Part shown: piece by piece, positions 16,552 to 23,640 of the stretch
Layout: every line of letters begins with the position of its first letter
Numbering within the stretch: the stretch's first letter is position 1
Assembly: GCA_903834625.1 (NCBI GenBank)
Contig: CAILJQ010000134.1
Location: 1 to 38,513 of the forward strand
Length of the DNA: 38,513 bases
Origin: an uncultured Bacteroidota bacterium
GTDB lineage: Bacteria > Bacteroidota > Bacteroidia > UKL13-3
Direction: 5' to 3'
The notes under the pieces: model-generated
Databases searched by the model: none
Told to the model about the DNA's origin: nothing
What the model saw: the letters and a program-made list of their open reading frames with translations, nothing else
Made by a program: the position numbers and the translations under genes

Positions 16552-17607
16552 GTGGGCATCAAACAGAAGAAAAAAATACAGTATTTAAGTCATGGAAAGG
16601 AAATAAGCGGCGGTTATTTGCATGAGAAATTTCTTGCAGAAACACTCTACCATGCCCTTGGTTCAGACCGATACCAATACCGTGAAAAGCGCCACTGGCA
16701 ATATTTTGAAAACAAAAGAGCCCATGTAGGTTTGTTACGCCGAGCCTTTATGGATGGCAATGCAAATATTACCATTTCCGTTGCTCGCTTGGCCCTTCCC
16801 GTTTTGTTGCGGAACCTCTTTAACAAGAAAAAAATAATAGTGGTTTGGCATTATTATGATGCCTACGATGGCAAAAGCAAACTATTGCAAAAATACTATT
16901 ACGCTTTGCTTGCCATTTCTCATTGGATTCCTAAGAGCAAATTGGCTTTTGTTTGTGTATCGCCGTTTTGGGAACGTTTTTTTAGCAAACAGTTTTTTCT
17001 TAAACCTGTATTTTTATTTCCAAATTTCTTGAACCCATTGGCTTACGCCGCTGTTGGAAAAGTGGCAAAAAAGAAACAAATACATTTAGGTCAGGTTTCT
17101 TTTAAGAATAGCAATGAGGTTTTTCTATTGGCAGAGCAGCTTCACAACAAGGGTTACCATTGTTATTTTAGCACCAACGACACTAGCAAAATATTTAAGC
17201 ATACCTGTTATGAAGTAAAGTACTTTGCTGAGCCGGCAGAATATCTCAAAGAAATGGCAGCCTCTGAATATACCTTGGCCATGCCCTTTATTAGAGAAGG
17301 ATGGAACCGTGTGGCGCATGAAAGTTTATTGGTTGGAACGCAAGTAATTGGTTTTGATAAGGGAGGATTGGGAGATTTATTAAAAGGTGCAAATGCCTTT
17401 ATTGTAGGTGAAGCCGAGCAAACAGATACCCCAACAGAATATTACCGTGGAATAGGCAAAGCTTCTTTGCGCAACCCTATAAAAGAAACCTTAGATATCA
17501 TTTTGAACCAAAAAAACCAGGAAATTAACCATACTTTCTTAAAACAATTTGAAACTGAACAAACGGGTAATTACCTCCTACCCATTTTGGATTGGTGCAG
17601 AAAATAA
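16552..17607 (+). CDS. GT-B fold glycosyltransferase (GT4-like)
   Basis: 351 residues. The second half shows the nucleotide-sugar-binding half of a GT-B enzyme: FIREGWNRVAHESLLVGTQV contains an EX7E pair (E249, E257) and is followed by IGFDKGGLGDLL, the usual GT4 arrangement. The N-terminal half has the glycine-containing acceptor-domain start (YLSHGKEISGGYLHEKFLAE). Sugar donor and acceptor cannot be told. There is no in-frame ATG before residue 67, so the GTG at 16552 is taken as start; conserved-looking sequence begins within ten residues of it. It lies five bases upstream of ispE and is probably cotranscribed with it. Confidence 0.8.
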   Translation: MGIKQKKKIQYLSHGKEISGGYLHEKFLAETLYHALGSDRYQYREKRHWQYFENKRAHVGLLRRAFMDGNANITISVARLALPVLLRNLFNKKKIIVVWHYYDAYDGKSKLLQKYYYALLAISHWIPKSKLAFVCVSPFWERFFSKQFFLKPVFLFPNFLNPLAYAAVGKVAKKKQIHLGQVSFKNSNEVFLLAEQLHNKGYHCYFSTNDTSKIFKHTCYEVKYFAEPAEYLKEMAASEYTLAMPFIREGWNRVAHESLLVGTQVIGFDKGGLGDLLKGANAFIVGEAEQTDTPTEYYRGIGKASLRNPIKETLDIILNQKNQEINHTFLKQFETEQTGNYLLPILDWCRK

Positions 17608-17612
17608 ATTCC

Positions 17613-18437
17613 ATGATTGTATTTCCACCTTGTAAAATAAATTTAGGTCTCAACATACTGAGAAAACGTGTCGACGGATTTCATGATTTAGAAACAGTGT
17701 TTTACCCTGTTCCTTTTACCGATGTTTTGGAGGCGGTAGAAGTTCATGGGGCTAAAGAAAAAGTTAGCCTTCAAACCTATGGATTAAGCGTTTCTGGCAA
17801 CCCAAATAATAACTTGGTTTTAAAAGCATATCATCTTTTAGATAATGCTTATGATTTACCTCCTACAGAATTTTGTTTGTACAAGAACATTCCCATGGGA
17901 GCTGGTTTGGGCGGTGGCTCGGCAGATGGCGCTTATGCCATACGCTTATTAAACGACCTATACCAATTAAACCTAAGTATAGAAACGCAGCTTTCTTTTG
18001 CATCTCAACTGGGTAGCGATTGTGCTTTTTTTATTTATGACAGTGCTTGCAAGGGAGAAGGAAGAGGTGAAATTCTTGAACCCATTTCATTAACCTTGAA
18101 TGGTTATTATTTGTGTTTGGTAAAGCCACATATACACATAAGCACAGCCGAGGCTTTTGCAGGAATTAAACCCAAAGAAAAGAGTGCGCAAGAATTGGCA
18201 GCCTATTGGGTTCAACAAAACATAGATAAATGGCAAACAAATTTGAACAATGATTTTGAGGCATCTTTGTTTCCTAAATATCCCATCTTGGCTGAGCTTA
18301 AAGAAACCTTTTTGCAAGCAGGCGCAGTTTATGCTGCCATGAGTGGCAGTGGGTCAACCATTTTTGCCCTTTTTAAACAAGCGCCAAAACTGGCAGCTAA
18401 GTTTGAAGGACATTTTTACCAAGAAATACAATTATAG
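17613..18437 (+). CDS. ispE: 4-diphosphocytidyl-2-C-methyl-D-erythritol kinase
   Basis: 274 residues, normal length. IspE phosphorylates CDP-methylerythritol in the non-mevalonate isoprenoid pathway. GHMP-kinase motifs are complete: [11 protein letters not shown] with Lys8, the ATP-binding loop [13 protein letters not shown] (94-106), LGSDCAFF with the catalytic Asp136, and the C-terminal [12 protein letters not shown]. The ATG at 17613 gives the canonical N-terminus; the longer frame overlaps the glycosyltransferase. The 3' end overlaps the converging ABC transporter gene by six bases. The gene indicates that the organism makes isoprenoids by the MEP route. Confidence 0.95.
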   Translation: MIVFPPCKINLGLNILRKRVDGFHDLETVFYPVPFTDVLEAVEVHGAKEKVSLQTYGLSVSGNPNNNLVLKAYHLLDNAYDLPPTEFCLYKNIPMGAGLGGGSADGAYAIRLLNDLYQLNLSIETQLSFASQLGSDCAFFIYDSACKGEGRGEILEPISLTLNGYYLCLVKPHIHISTAEAFAGIKPKEKSAQELAAYWVQQNIDKWQTNLNNDFEASLFPKYPILAELKETFLQAGAVYAAMSGSGSTIFALFKQAPKLAAKFEGHFYQEIQL

Positions 18438-19145
18438 ATTTTGATGCGGATGGTAATCTGGGTTGGGACCGTCGTTTTCAATTAATCCATCACGAAGGCG
18501 CACAATTCGTTTGGCCCTTTTGGCAATATCTTCTTCGTGGGTTACAATGATAACGGTATTACCTGCTTCATGAATTTTTTCAATTAACTCCATGATTTCA
18601 TAAGAGGTTTTTGAATCGAGGTTACCCGTAGGTTCATCGGCTAAAATGATAGAAGGATTGTTAACCAATGCCCTGGCAATAGCCACACGTTGGCGCTGAC
18701 CGCCAGAAAGCTCGTTGGGTTTATGGTCCATCCTATCTCCCAATCCAACACTTTTTAGGGCAACTTCTGCTCTTTCTATTCTTTCTTTTTTAGGGTAACC
18801 GGCATAAACCAAGGGCAAGGCCACATTATCTAACGAGCTATTACGAGCAAGTAGGTTAAAGGTTTGAAATATGAAACCAATCTCTTTGTTTCTAATTTCT
18901 GCTAGGTCGTTGTCTGACATGTTGCTCACATCTGTGCCATTCAACTTATATTTTCCTTTGCTTGGGGTATCTAAGCAACCCAAAATATTCATGAGGGTAG
19001 ATTTTCCAGAACCCGAAGGTCCCATTAAGGCAACATACTCTCCTTTGTTAATTTGTAAATCTACTTCACGTAGGGCGTTTACCACCACATCGCCAATACG
19101 ATAAGATTTTCCAATTCCTTTTATGTCAATTACCGATTCGGCCAT
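18432..19145 (-). CDS. ABC transporter ATP-binding protein (MacB/LolD type)
   Basis: 237 residues. Walker [10 protein letters not shown] (42-50), Q-loop Gln94 in FIFQTFNLL, signature [15 protein letters not shown] (146-160), Walker [13 protein letters not shown] (166-177) and the switch His203. The FNLL and EPTGNLDS variants place it in the MacB/LolD/FtsE-like group, which works with FtsX-fold permeases in lipoprotein release or efflux. No permease gene lies beside it, so its partner is encoded elsewhere. It is the last gene of the pyrE-acyltransferase-gatC run, starting two bases after gatC ends. Confidence 0.93.
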   Translation of the reverse strand: MAESVIDIKGIGKSYRIGDVVVNALREVDLQINKGEYVALMGPSGSGKSTLMNILGCLDTPSKGKYKLNGTDVSNMSDNDLAEIRNKEIGFIFQTFNLLARNSSLDNVALPLVYAGYPKKERIERAEVALKSVGLGDRMDHKPNELSGGQRQRVAIARALVNNPSIILADEPTGNLDSKTSYEIMELIEKIHEAGNTVIIVTHEEDIAKRAKRIVRLRDGLIENDGPNPDYHPHQNL

Positions 19146-19147
19146 GC

Positions 19148-19432
19148 TTACCTAAATTTAGGAACGCGGAAATAATCGCTGTCTTTAGCGGGTGCATTCT
19201 TTAAGGCATCTTCACGGGAATAGTGGGTAAAGCCTTCGTCTTCACGCAACAAGTTTACACTTTCACTCATGAAAATAAGAGGTTCAACACCATTGGTATC
19301 TACCTCATTTAACTTTTCAAAATAAGATAATATTCTGTTGAGGTCGTTTTTAATATTCTCTCTTTCTTGGTCGTTAAACTCTAGTTTAGCCAAATCAGAA
19401 AGGCGGTCAATCATTTCGTTATTAATATCCAT
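19148..19432 (-). CDS. gatC: Asp-tRNA(Asn)/Glu-tRNA(Gln) amidotransferase subunit C
   Basis: 94 residues, normal for GatC. The family pattern is clear: the N-terminal helix [12 protein letters not shown], a second helix [21 protein letters not shown], and a C-terminal half with [26 protein letters not shown]. GatC stabilises the GatAB amidotransferase, which converts misacylated tRNA. gatA and gatB are not in the window, so this is a detached subunit gene. It overlaps the acyltransferase gene by 11 bases and precedes the ABC ATPase. Confidence 0.95.
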   Translation of the reverse strand: MDINNEMIDRLSDLAKLEFNDQERENIKNDLNRILSYFEKLNEVDTNGVEPLIFMSESVNLLREDEGFTHYSREDALKNAPAKDSDYFRVPKFR

Positions 19433-20168
19433 GCGCCTGCAATTTATTGTTTATTACCTGAAAAACCTGCTCTTTAAGCATTTCTATATCATCTAATGTA
19501 AGTCCTTTTGTAGGAATAGGCTTGTGAACATATTGATCTACAATTCCTGGTCTTCCTTCTAAAACACCTTGATCTGGCAATACCAACCAATTTCCAACGA
19601 TGGTCATTGGTAATAGAGGAATCTGTTTTTCAATAGCCATTCTAAACGGACCATCTTTGAATTTTATCAATTTAGGCACTTGGTTAGAAATGGTACCCTC
19701 GGGGAAAATGCACATGCTATTTCCTGCCTCTAACCAATTTAATCCCTTGCGGTAAGCCAAGGCAGCTTTACGGGCATCTTTGCGCTCCACAGCAATATCA
19801 ATCGTTCTGAACCAAATGCCAAAAAGTGGAATGCGTTCCAATTCTGCTTTGGCCATGAAGTTGAAGTACAGTGGCAGTTTAACAGTTACTGTAACAATAT
19901 CAAACTGACTTACATGATTGGGAACAATCATATAGGCTTTACTGGTATCCAGTTCTTCCTCAAAATGCATGCGAACTCGAATAAGACCACATATAAGCAA
20001 CATTTTGCCCCAGAATTTCCTTACCCAATGAGCAAAAGGATACATTTTAGGAGTACTCACCCCAAACCTAATAAATGGATAAAGGAGAATAAACCAGAAT
20101 AAGGTCCAGGTACCAAGCCAAAAGAAATAAAGGCTTTTAAGCGGATTTTTAGAGAACTTTAGCTTCAC
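19422..20168 (-). CDS. plsC: 1-acyl-sn-glycerol-3-phosphate acyltransferase
   Basis: 248 residues. The catalytic NHVSQFD (NHx4D motif I) and the substrate-binding FPEGTIS motif are present, with an N-terminal membrane segment (SLYFFWLGTWTLFWFILL). PlsC enzymes acylate lysophosphatidate at the inner membrane to make phosphatidic acid. The likely start is the GTG at 20168, whose last two bases are the first two of the pyrE stop codon (a GTGA overlap); the open frame also offers TTG nine bases earlier. Translational coupling to pyrE is therefore likely. Confidence 0.88.
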   Translation of the reverse strand: MKLKFSKNPLKSLYFFWLGTWTLFWFILLYPFIRFGVSTPKMYPFAHWVRKFWGKMLLICGLIRVRMHFEEELDTSKAYMIVPNHVSQFDIVTVTVKLPLYFNFMAKAELERIPLFGIWFRTIDIAVERKDARKAALAYRKGLNWLEAGNSMCIFPEGTISNQVPKLIKFKDGPFRMAIEKQIPLLPMTIVGNWLVLPDQGVLEGRPGIVDQYVHKPIPTKGLTLDDIEMLKEQVFQVINNKLQAHGY

Positions 20169-20806
20169 ACGCCCCAAGTTTCAGGACTTTTCCTCCAGGC
20201 TGCGAGTACACCTCTATCGGCATCATTCACATAACCTTTGGCTAAAGCTACCTCAATTAAAACATCGTAGTTACATAAAGCAAAGTAGGCACAATTGGCA
20301 TTTGCAAAATTTTGGTTCGCTACATCTAAACCATAGGTAAAGATACTTGCCAAACCCAAAACATTTGAGCCATAAGCGCGTAAAGTATCAATAGCTTGTA
20401 AGCTACTTTTTCCGGTAGACACAAGGTCTTCTACCACCACCACCGCTTGTTCTGGACGGATATCTCCTTCTACTTGTTTGCCCATTCCGTGCTTTTTAGC
20501 CTCTGAACGCACGTACCCAAACGGGAGATTAAGAGCATCTGCCACTAGTGCGCCTGGAGCAATACCTGCGGTAGCCACGCCTATAATGGCCTCTACTTGT
20601 GGGTATTGTTGGCGAATTTCTTGCGCCAATGCATTTTTGATAAAAGTACGAATTTCTGGATGGGAAAGGGAAAGTCGGTTATCACTATATATAGGCGATT
20701 TTAATCCAGACGCCCAAGTAAAAGGATTATTCGGCTGTAATTTAATAGCTTTAATACCCAGTAAATATTCTGCTATCTTTGTAGCGGTAGGTTCACTAAT
20801 TTGCAT
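20165..20806 (-). CDS. pyrE: Orotate phosphoribosyltransferase
   Basis: 213 residues from the ATG at 20806 (MQISEPTATK). The open frame continues upstream, but that would run through the divergent NUDIX gene. It transfers phosphoribose to orotate in pyrimidine synthesis. Motifs: FTWASGLKSPIYSDNR (29-44, orotate binding), GVATAGIAPGALVADAL (76-92), KKHGMGKQVEG (catalytic loop) and the PRPP-binding VVVVEDLVSTGKSS (122-135). First gene of an operon with plsC, gatC and an ABC ATPase. Its -7 element lies within the start region of the NUDIX gene. Confidence 0.95.
   Translation of the reverse strand: MQISEPTATKIAEYLLGIKAIKLQPNNPFTWASGLKSPIYSDNRLSLSHPEIRTFIKNALAQEIRQQYPQVEAIIGVATAGIAPGALVADALNLPFGYVRSEAKKHGMGKQVEGDIRPEQAVVVVEDLVSTGKSSLQAIDTLRAYGSNVLGLASIFTYGLDVANQNFANANCAYFALCNYDVLIEVALAKGYVNDADRGVLAAWRKSPETWGV
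20774..20781 (+). promoter_or_regulatory. Promoter -7 element for NUDIX gene, inside pyrE
   Basis: TATCTTTG matches TAnnTTTG exactly. A TTTA lies 20 bases upstream (about 20750-20753), near the expected -33 TTTG. Transcription should begin near 20787, giving a leader of about 27 bases before the ATG at 20814. The element sits within codons near the start of pyrE on the other strand. Confidence 0.55.
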
Positions 20807-20810
20807 ACCA

Positions 20811-20818
20811 CAAATGTA
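20811..20818 (-). promoter_or_regulatory. Promoter -7 element for pyrE, overlapping NUDIX start codon
   Basis: On the minus strand the bases read TACATTTG, an exact TAnnTTTG match, four bases before the pyrE ATG at 20806. No good -33 TTTG is seen. If used, the transcript would be nearly leaderless. The same bases contain the ATG of the divergent NUDIX gene (20814-20816). Confidence 0.5.
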
Positions 20819-21434
20819 TAAATTTTTCATAAACGATAAGCCTTTAATCATCACAGAGGAGGCCAATATTCCTGAAAGATTTGGCAATCTTCCTGTTTCA
20901 GCCTATGCAGGTGCCGAAAGTCTCATGCAATTGGTGCGCAAAATTGAGGAGATTAATGAGATTGGAGCGGTATTAACCAGCTCGGATGCCAATGGAGTTT
21001 TTAATTTATTAAAATCTAATTTTACCACTATTCACGCAGGGGGTGGTATTGTTTTTAATGATTACAATGAACTTTTGTTAATGAAAAGGCTGGGGAAATG
21101 GGATTTACCTAAGGGTAAAATAGATCCAGGAGAAACGGCTGAAGAAGGCGCCCTGCGCGAGGTAGAGGAAGAATGTGGCATTAACCGCTTACGCATCAAA
21201 AACTTTTTTGATAATAGCTACCATACCTACAAACTACAAGGCCACCGCTTCTTAAAAATAACCCATTGGTATAGCATGAATACGGGCTTTGATGGGGTGT
21301 TGGTTCCACAAACCGAGGAAAACATTACCGAAGTAAAGTGGGTGAATTTTGAAACCCTGGATGTAGACAATTTAGATACCTACGAATCTATAAGAGAGAT
21401 TTTGATGCAATATAAACTGGCTTTTGGTAAGTAG
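20814..21434 (+). CDS. NUDIX hydrolase
   Basis: 206 residues from the ATG at 20814. A far longer open frame exists upstream but only mirrors pyrE. The complete NUDIX box GKIDPGETAEEGALREVEEECGI, split here as GKIDPGE (101-107) and REVEEECGI (115-123), fits GX5EX7REUXEEXGU. An N-terminal extension of about 75 residues precedes the domain and resembles that of other Bacteroidota NUDIX proteins of this length. These enzymes hydrolyse nucleoside diphosphate derivatives with Mg2+; the WDLPKGK and HRFLKITHWY context suggests a diadenosine polyphosphate or similar substrate, which is inference. Divergent from pyrE with only seven bases between start codons. Confidence 0.9.
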   Translation: MYKFFINDKPLIITEEANIPERFGNLPVSAYAGAESLMQLVRKIEEINEIGAVLTSSDANGVFNLLKSNFTTIHAGGGIVFNDYNELLLMKRLGKWDLPKGKIDPGETAEEGALREVEEECGINRLRIKNFFDNSYHTYKLQGHRFLKITHWYSMNTGFDGVLVPQTEENITEVKWVNFETLDVDNLDTYESIREILMQYKLAFGK

Positions 21435-21447
21435 TTTTTTGCTGCTT

Positions 21448-21835
21448 TTATTCTTGTTGTGTATTTACTTCAATGATTTTTAGGGTCAAGTCCCGAAAAG
21501 TTTTCATATCACCTGTTAAGAACGTATATCGGTCTTGGTCGAATATGTTTATGTAGTTAAGAAAGCCCGTCTTTTTGCGTTTTATTTCAAACTCGTCGAA
21601 CACTTTTTTCCCATTTGAAAGGATGGTTGTTTTGCTCAAGCATTTCGGAAAAATACTTTTCAAGATAAGGTGTGATAGGAGTTGATTGTCTAATTTCCGA
21701 AACGCCTACTTGTCTTTGGGATAAATATTTTATTTGGGTCCTGAAAACTGCTGAACTCAAACATTCTTGTCTAAGTAATTTAATGGGTTGAATGTCTTGT
21801 TTTGAAGAATGCTTAGATATTAGATTACAATGGTG
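21448..21835 (-). pseudogene. Frameshifted accessory ORF, unknown family
   Basis: Two overlapping minus-strand frames look like one coding sequence. Frame one is open from 21835 to a TGA at 21589-21587 and reads ISKHSSKQDIQPIKLLRQE, RTQIKYLSQRQVGVSEIRQ, PYLEKYFSEMLEQNNHPFKW. The second frame continues as KKVFDEFEIKRKKTGF, INIFDQDRYTFLTGDMKTF and ends VNTQQE. They join at a run of six A residues (21604-21609), a typical site of single-base indels. The 5' end has no start codon after an in-frame TGA at 21838, so the gene is also truncated or uses an unusual start. The TFLTGD stretch faintly recalls PIN-domain ends, but no family is recognised. An assembly error in the homopolymer is possible. 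Confidence 0.5.
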
Positions 21836-21867
21836 TCATAATTTGCCATTTATTTTGGGGGCTCTAT

Positions 21868-21920
21868 GGCTAACTATGACTTGTTTTTGCCCCGCCACTT
21901 TTGGATAGGCGCTGTTAGTG
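21868..21920 (-). repeat. attC-like element R1 at the end of the PIN gene
   Basis: On the minus strand it reads CACTAACAGCGCC, then an AAAAGTGGCGGGGC segment, and ends GTTAGCC. The CTAAC and GTTAG ends pair, and GCGCC partly pairs with GGCG inside, giving the R''-L''-L'-R' layout of an integron attC in 53 bases. The PIN stop codon lies inside its first core. The cores deviate from the classical RYYYAAC/GTTRRRY. Confidence 0.45.
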
Positions 21921-22340
21921 GTTCGAGCTTTTTTCCGATAGAAATTGTGTCAATGTTATGATTTTTGACTTTCCCACTTTACTAACATCTAATAAGTCTT
22001 TGTCACCGGTTAATAGATATGTTGCATTGCTATCAACAGCTAGAGAGAGTATAAAGTTGTCTTTCGGGTCACGGCAAATGTTAATATTTGAACTTACAGT
22101 GACAAGTTCTGCATGTAAACTAATTTGTAATAAGAGTTCTTCTATGTCAGCAAGATTGAAGTACTTTTTTAGTTTTGGGCGCCTAGCTACTTCAATAAAT
22201 TCGTCAAGTAACTCTTAACTGAAAATTATGACTATTGATTTGTCATGAAAGAATTTGTCAAGCCCCGAGGACCTTTTTGATAACAGGAAACTTATCCAAA
22301 GGTTAGTGTCAATAATGATTCTATCTTTTTTTCTCCGCAT
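21915..22340 (-). pseudogene. PIN-domain (VapC-type) toxin gene with in-frame TAA
   Basis: Starts with ATG at 22340, overlapping the antitoxin gene by 20 bases. It is open for 41 codons, stops at TAA (22217-22215), then continues in the same frame for 99 more codons to a TAA at 21917-21915. The full reading is a canonical PIN nuclease: DRIIIDTNLWISFLL with the first Asp, IVIIFS-stop-ELLDEFIEVARRPKLKKYF, ICRDPKDNFILSLA and YLLTGDKDLL with the remaining acidic residues. Relatives have Gln or Glu at the stop position, so one base change explains the loss. PIN toxins cut RNA. As written, the product would be a 41-residue fragment, so the toxin is inactive unless the stop is read through or is a sequencing error. 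Confidence 0.85.
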
Positions 22341-22542
22341 ATCGCTTAGTCCTTACCTGCTCAACTTCTTTGGTTATCATTTCAAGTGTTGGGTTTTCTA
22401 AAGAAGCTTTTTTGCGAAGTTTAGCTACAACTTTCATAAAATCACTTTCTCGCTCATCTCTGATTGAAATGAGATTCAAGTCAGCAAGATCTTTCAAGAG
22501 TTTTGTAGCTTTGGGATTCAATATGTCTATTTGTAGTGTCAT
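22321..22542 (-). CDS. Antitoxin paired with PIN toxin
   Basis: 73 residues, intact. It begins MTLQIDILNPKATKLLKDLA, then DLNLISIRDERESDFMKVVA, and ends in a basic tail (RTKRYAEKKR). Small proteins of this type precede PIN-family toxin genes in Bacteroidota; the N-terminal part would bind DNA and the C-terminal part the toxin. The overlap with the toxin gene indicates coupled translation. It may be kept for self-regulation or for neutralising a related toxin elsewhere, or it may be decaying. Confidence 0.75.
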   Translation of the reverse strand: MTLQIDILNPKATKLLKDLADLNLISIRDERESDFMKVVAKLRKKASLENPTLEMITKEVEQVRTKRYAEKKR

Positions 22543-22547
22543 TGATT

Positions 22548-22555
22548 CAAATATA
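22548..22555 (-). promoter_or_regulatory. Promoter -7 element of the antitoxin gene
   Basis: Reads TATATTTG on the minus strand, an exact TAnnTTTG match, five bases before the ATG at 22542. No -33 TTTG is present at the expected distance. A transcript from here would be nearly leaderless. Confidence 0.4.
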
Positions 22556-22583
22556 ACTATTTTTTACTGTTGTTACTGCATGA

Positions 22584-22923
22584 CCGCTAACTTCTTAAGT
22601 TTACATGCGGAACTAAGGCAAACTTCTTGAAAGTACTCTTTGGAAGGCCTCTCATCCCGATAGCTATCGGGATTGTTTTGGTAGCATGGCCACTCACTTC
22701 GATTGAGTTCCAATACTTTATTTATCCTTCACTCTTTTGCCTTCCATCTTTTGAATAACATTCAATGACTTGGCTATGTCATTGGTTCAAGACACACAAG
22801 TTTTGGCGCTTGGCTTGGTGGCGAATTTTGTGATTAATTTTCATACGGAGTACAAATTTTATTTAACCACAAAACTGTCTGCGGAGCAATTACCCGCCAC
22901 TTTTGCTAAGCCCGCGTTAGCGG
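22584..22923. repeat. 340-bp repeat-like element R2 bounded by 8-bp inverted cores
   Basis: CCGCTAAC at 22584-22591 and GTTAGCGG at 22916-22923 are perfect reverse complements. On the minus strand it starts AACAGCCGCTAACGCGG, passes through AGCAAAAGTGGCGGG (shared in part with R1) and GCAGACAGT (shared with R3). It covers nearly all of the 316-base gene-free stretch between the antitoxin and the membrane protein, plus the last codons of the latter. It is longer than a typical attC. Confidence 0.55.
22654..22673. repeat. Perfect 20-bp palindrome
   Basis: ATCCCGATAGCTATCGGGAT is self-complementary over all 20 bases. Palindromes with this CCCGATAGCTATCGGG core recur in intergenic DNA of Bacteroidota. 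It lies inside element R2. Confidence 0.8.
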
Positions 22924-23479
22924 CTGTTATTTTTCCGAGAAGCTGAACATTTAACCTTTCTATGTCCTTGTATATTGAATCACCGTAAACCAGAATGGAC
23001 TTATTGTTTTTCCCTCTTAAATAAAGACCATAGGATTCCATTCCCTCAGCTTCTAAAAACCAAAATATTCTTCTATTGCTAGATATTTCAAAAGTATAGT
23101 CTGCGAGAACATAATTATTTGAGCATACCTTGATAACATTAGTTCTCTTTTCCACAATAACTTCATACTTACTTTTTTTTATCAGACTTAAGATTGTCAA
23201 AAATAAACACATAAGATAGATACCTGATAGTTCGATGTAGAAGTTAAATTCATTGGTCGCTATTAGAAATGTGAAAGTGGAAAGACCTAGAAAGTACTGA
23301 ACAGAGCTTAATATGTTTGTGAGAGGATTGTTTTTTAGAATAACGTGTTCAGTAGTTTCAAAAATCAGGAAAGAATTTATCTTTCTCCGGTTATGAAATA
23401 AGTTTGAAAAAATACTTACAAGGACATTGCCGAAAAATCCGATAGCACACAAAATGAAGCTAATTTCTACTCTATTCAT
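22859..23479 (-). CDS. Small membrane protein of the accessory island
   Basis: 206 residues. Three or four hydrophobic segments lie at about residues 6-25 (ISFILCAIGFFGNVLVSIF), 55-75 (LSSVQYFLGLSTFTFLIA) and 80-100 (FYIELSGIYLMCLFLTILSL). A soluble C-terminal domain follows (KYEVIVEKRTNVIKV, GMESYGLYLRGKNNKSILVYG). The last 23 residues (ITAANAGLAKVAGNCS onward) are translation of repeat element R2 rather than native protein, so the original stop was probably lost or replaced when the repeat joined. No family is recognised. Confidence 0.6.
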   Translation of the reverse strand: MNRVEISFILCAIGFFGNVLVSIFSNLFHNRRKINSFLIFETTEHVILKNNPLTNILSSVQYFLGLSTFTFLIATNEFNFYIELSGIYLMCLFLTILSLIKKSKYEVIVEKRTNVIKVCSNNYVLADYTFEISSNRRIFWFLEAEGMESYGLYLRGKNNKSILVYGDSIYKDIERLNVQLLGKITAANAGLAKVAGNCSADSFVVK

Positions 23480-23506
23480 TTGTCAAATTTTTTGGTCAAA
23501 GTTAAT

Positions 23507-23640
23507 AACCGCTAACGTTTCGCCGCTAACCGACTGTTGCGAAGCCAGCGAACTGCGTACTGTCTGCTAAGATAATAGTTTTACGTGAAAAACAGACTTG
23601 AAACCACGAAAATCCAGCAATAGCGGTTAACGGCTGTTAT
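23507..23640 (-). repeat. attC-like element R3 between two cassette-like genes
   Basis: On the minus strand it starts ATAACAGCCGTTAACCGC and ends with two cores, GGTTAGCGG and GTTAGCGGTT. AACCGCTA (23507-23514) and TAGCGGTT (23621-23628) are perfect inverted repeats. Its gene-proximal end, on the plus strand GTTAACGGCTGTTAT, matches 14 of 15 bases with R2 (GTTAGCGGCTGTTAT). Length 134 bases, within the attC range. Confidence 0.55.

Noticed and set aside
20478-20813. N-terminal extension of the NUDIX protein
   Set aside because: This part of the frame is the antisense of pyrE; the ATG at 20814 gives a normal-sized protein with a promoter just upstream.
21958-22218. 86-codon plus-strand ORF
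   Set aside because: It is antisense to the PIN toxin gene, whose conserved residues are on the minus strand.
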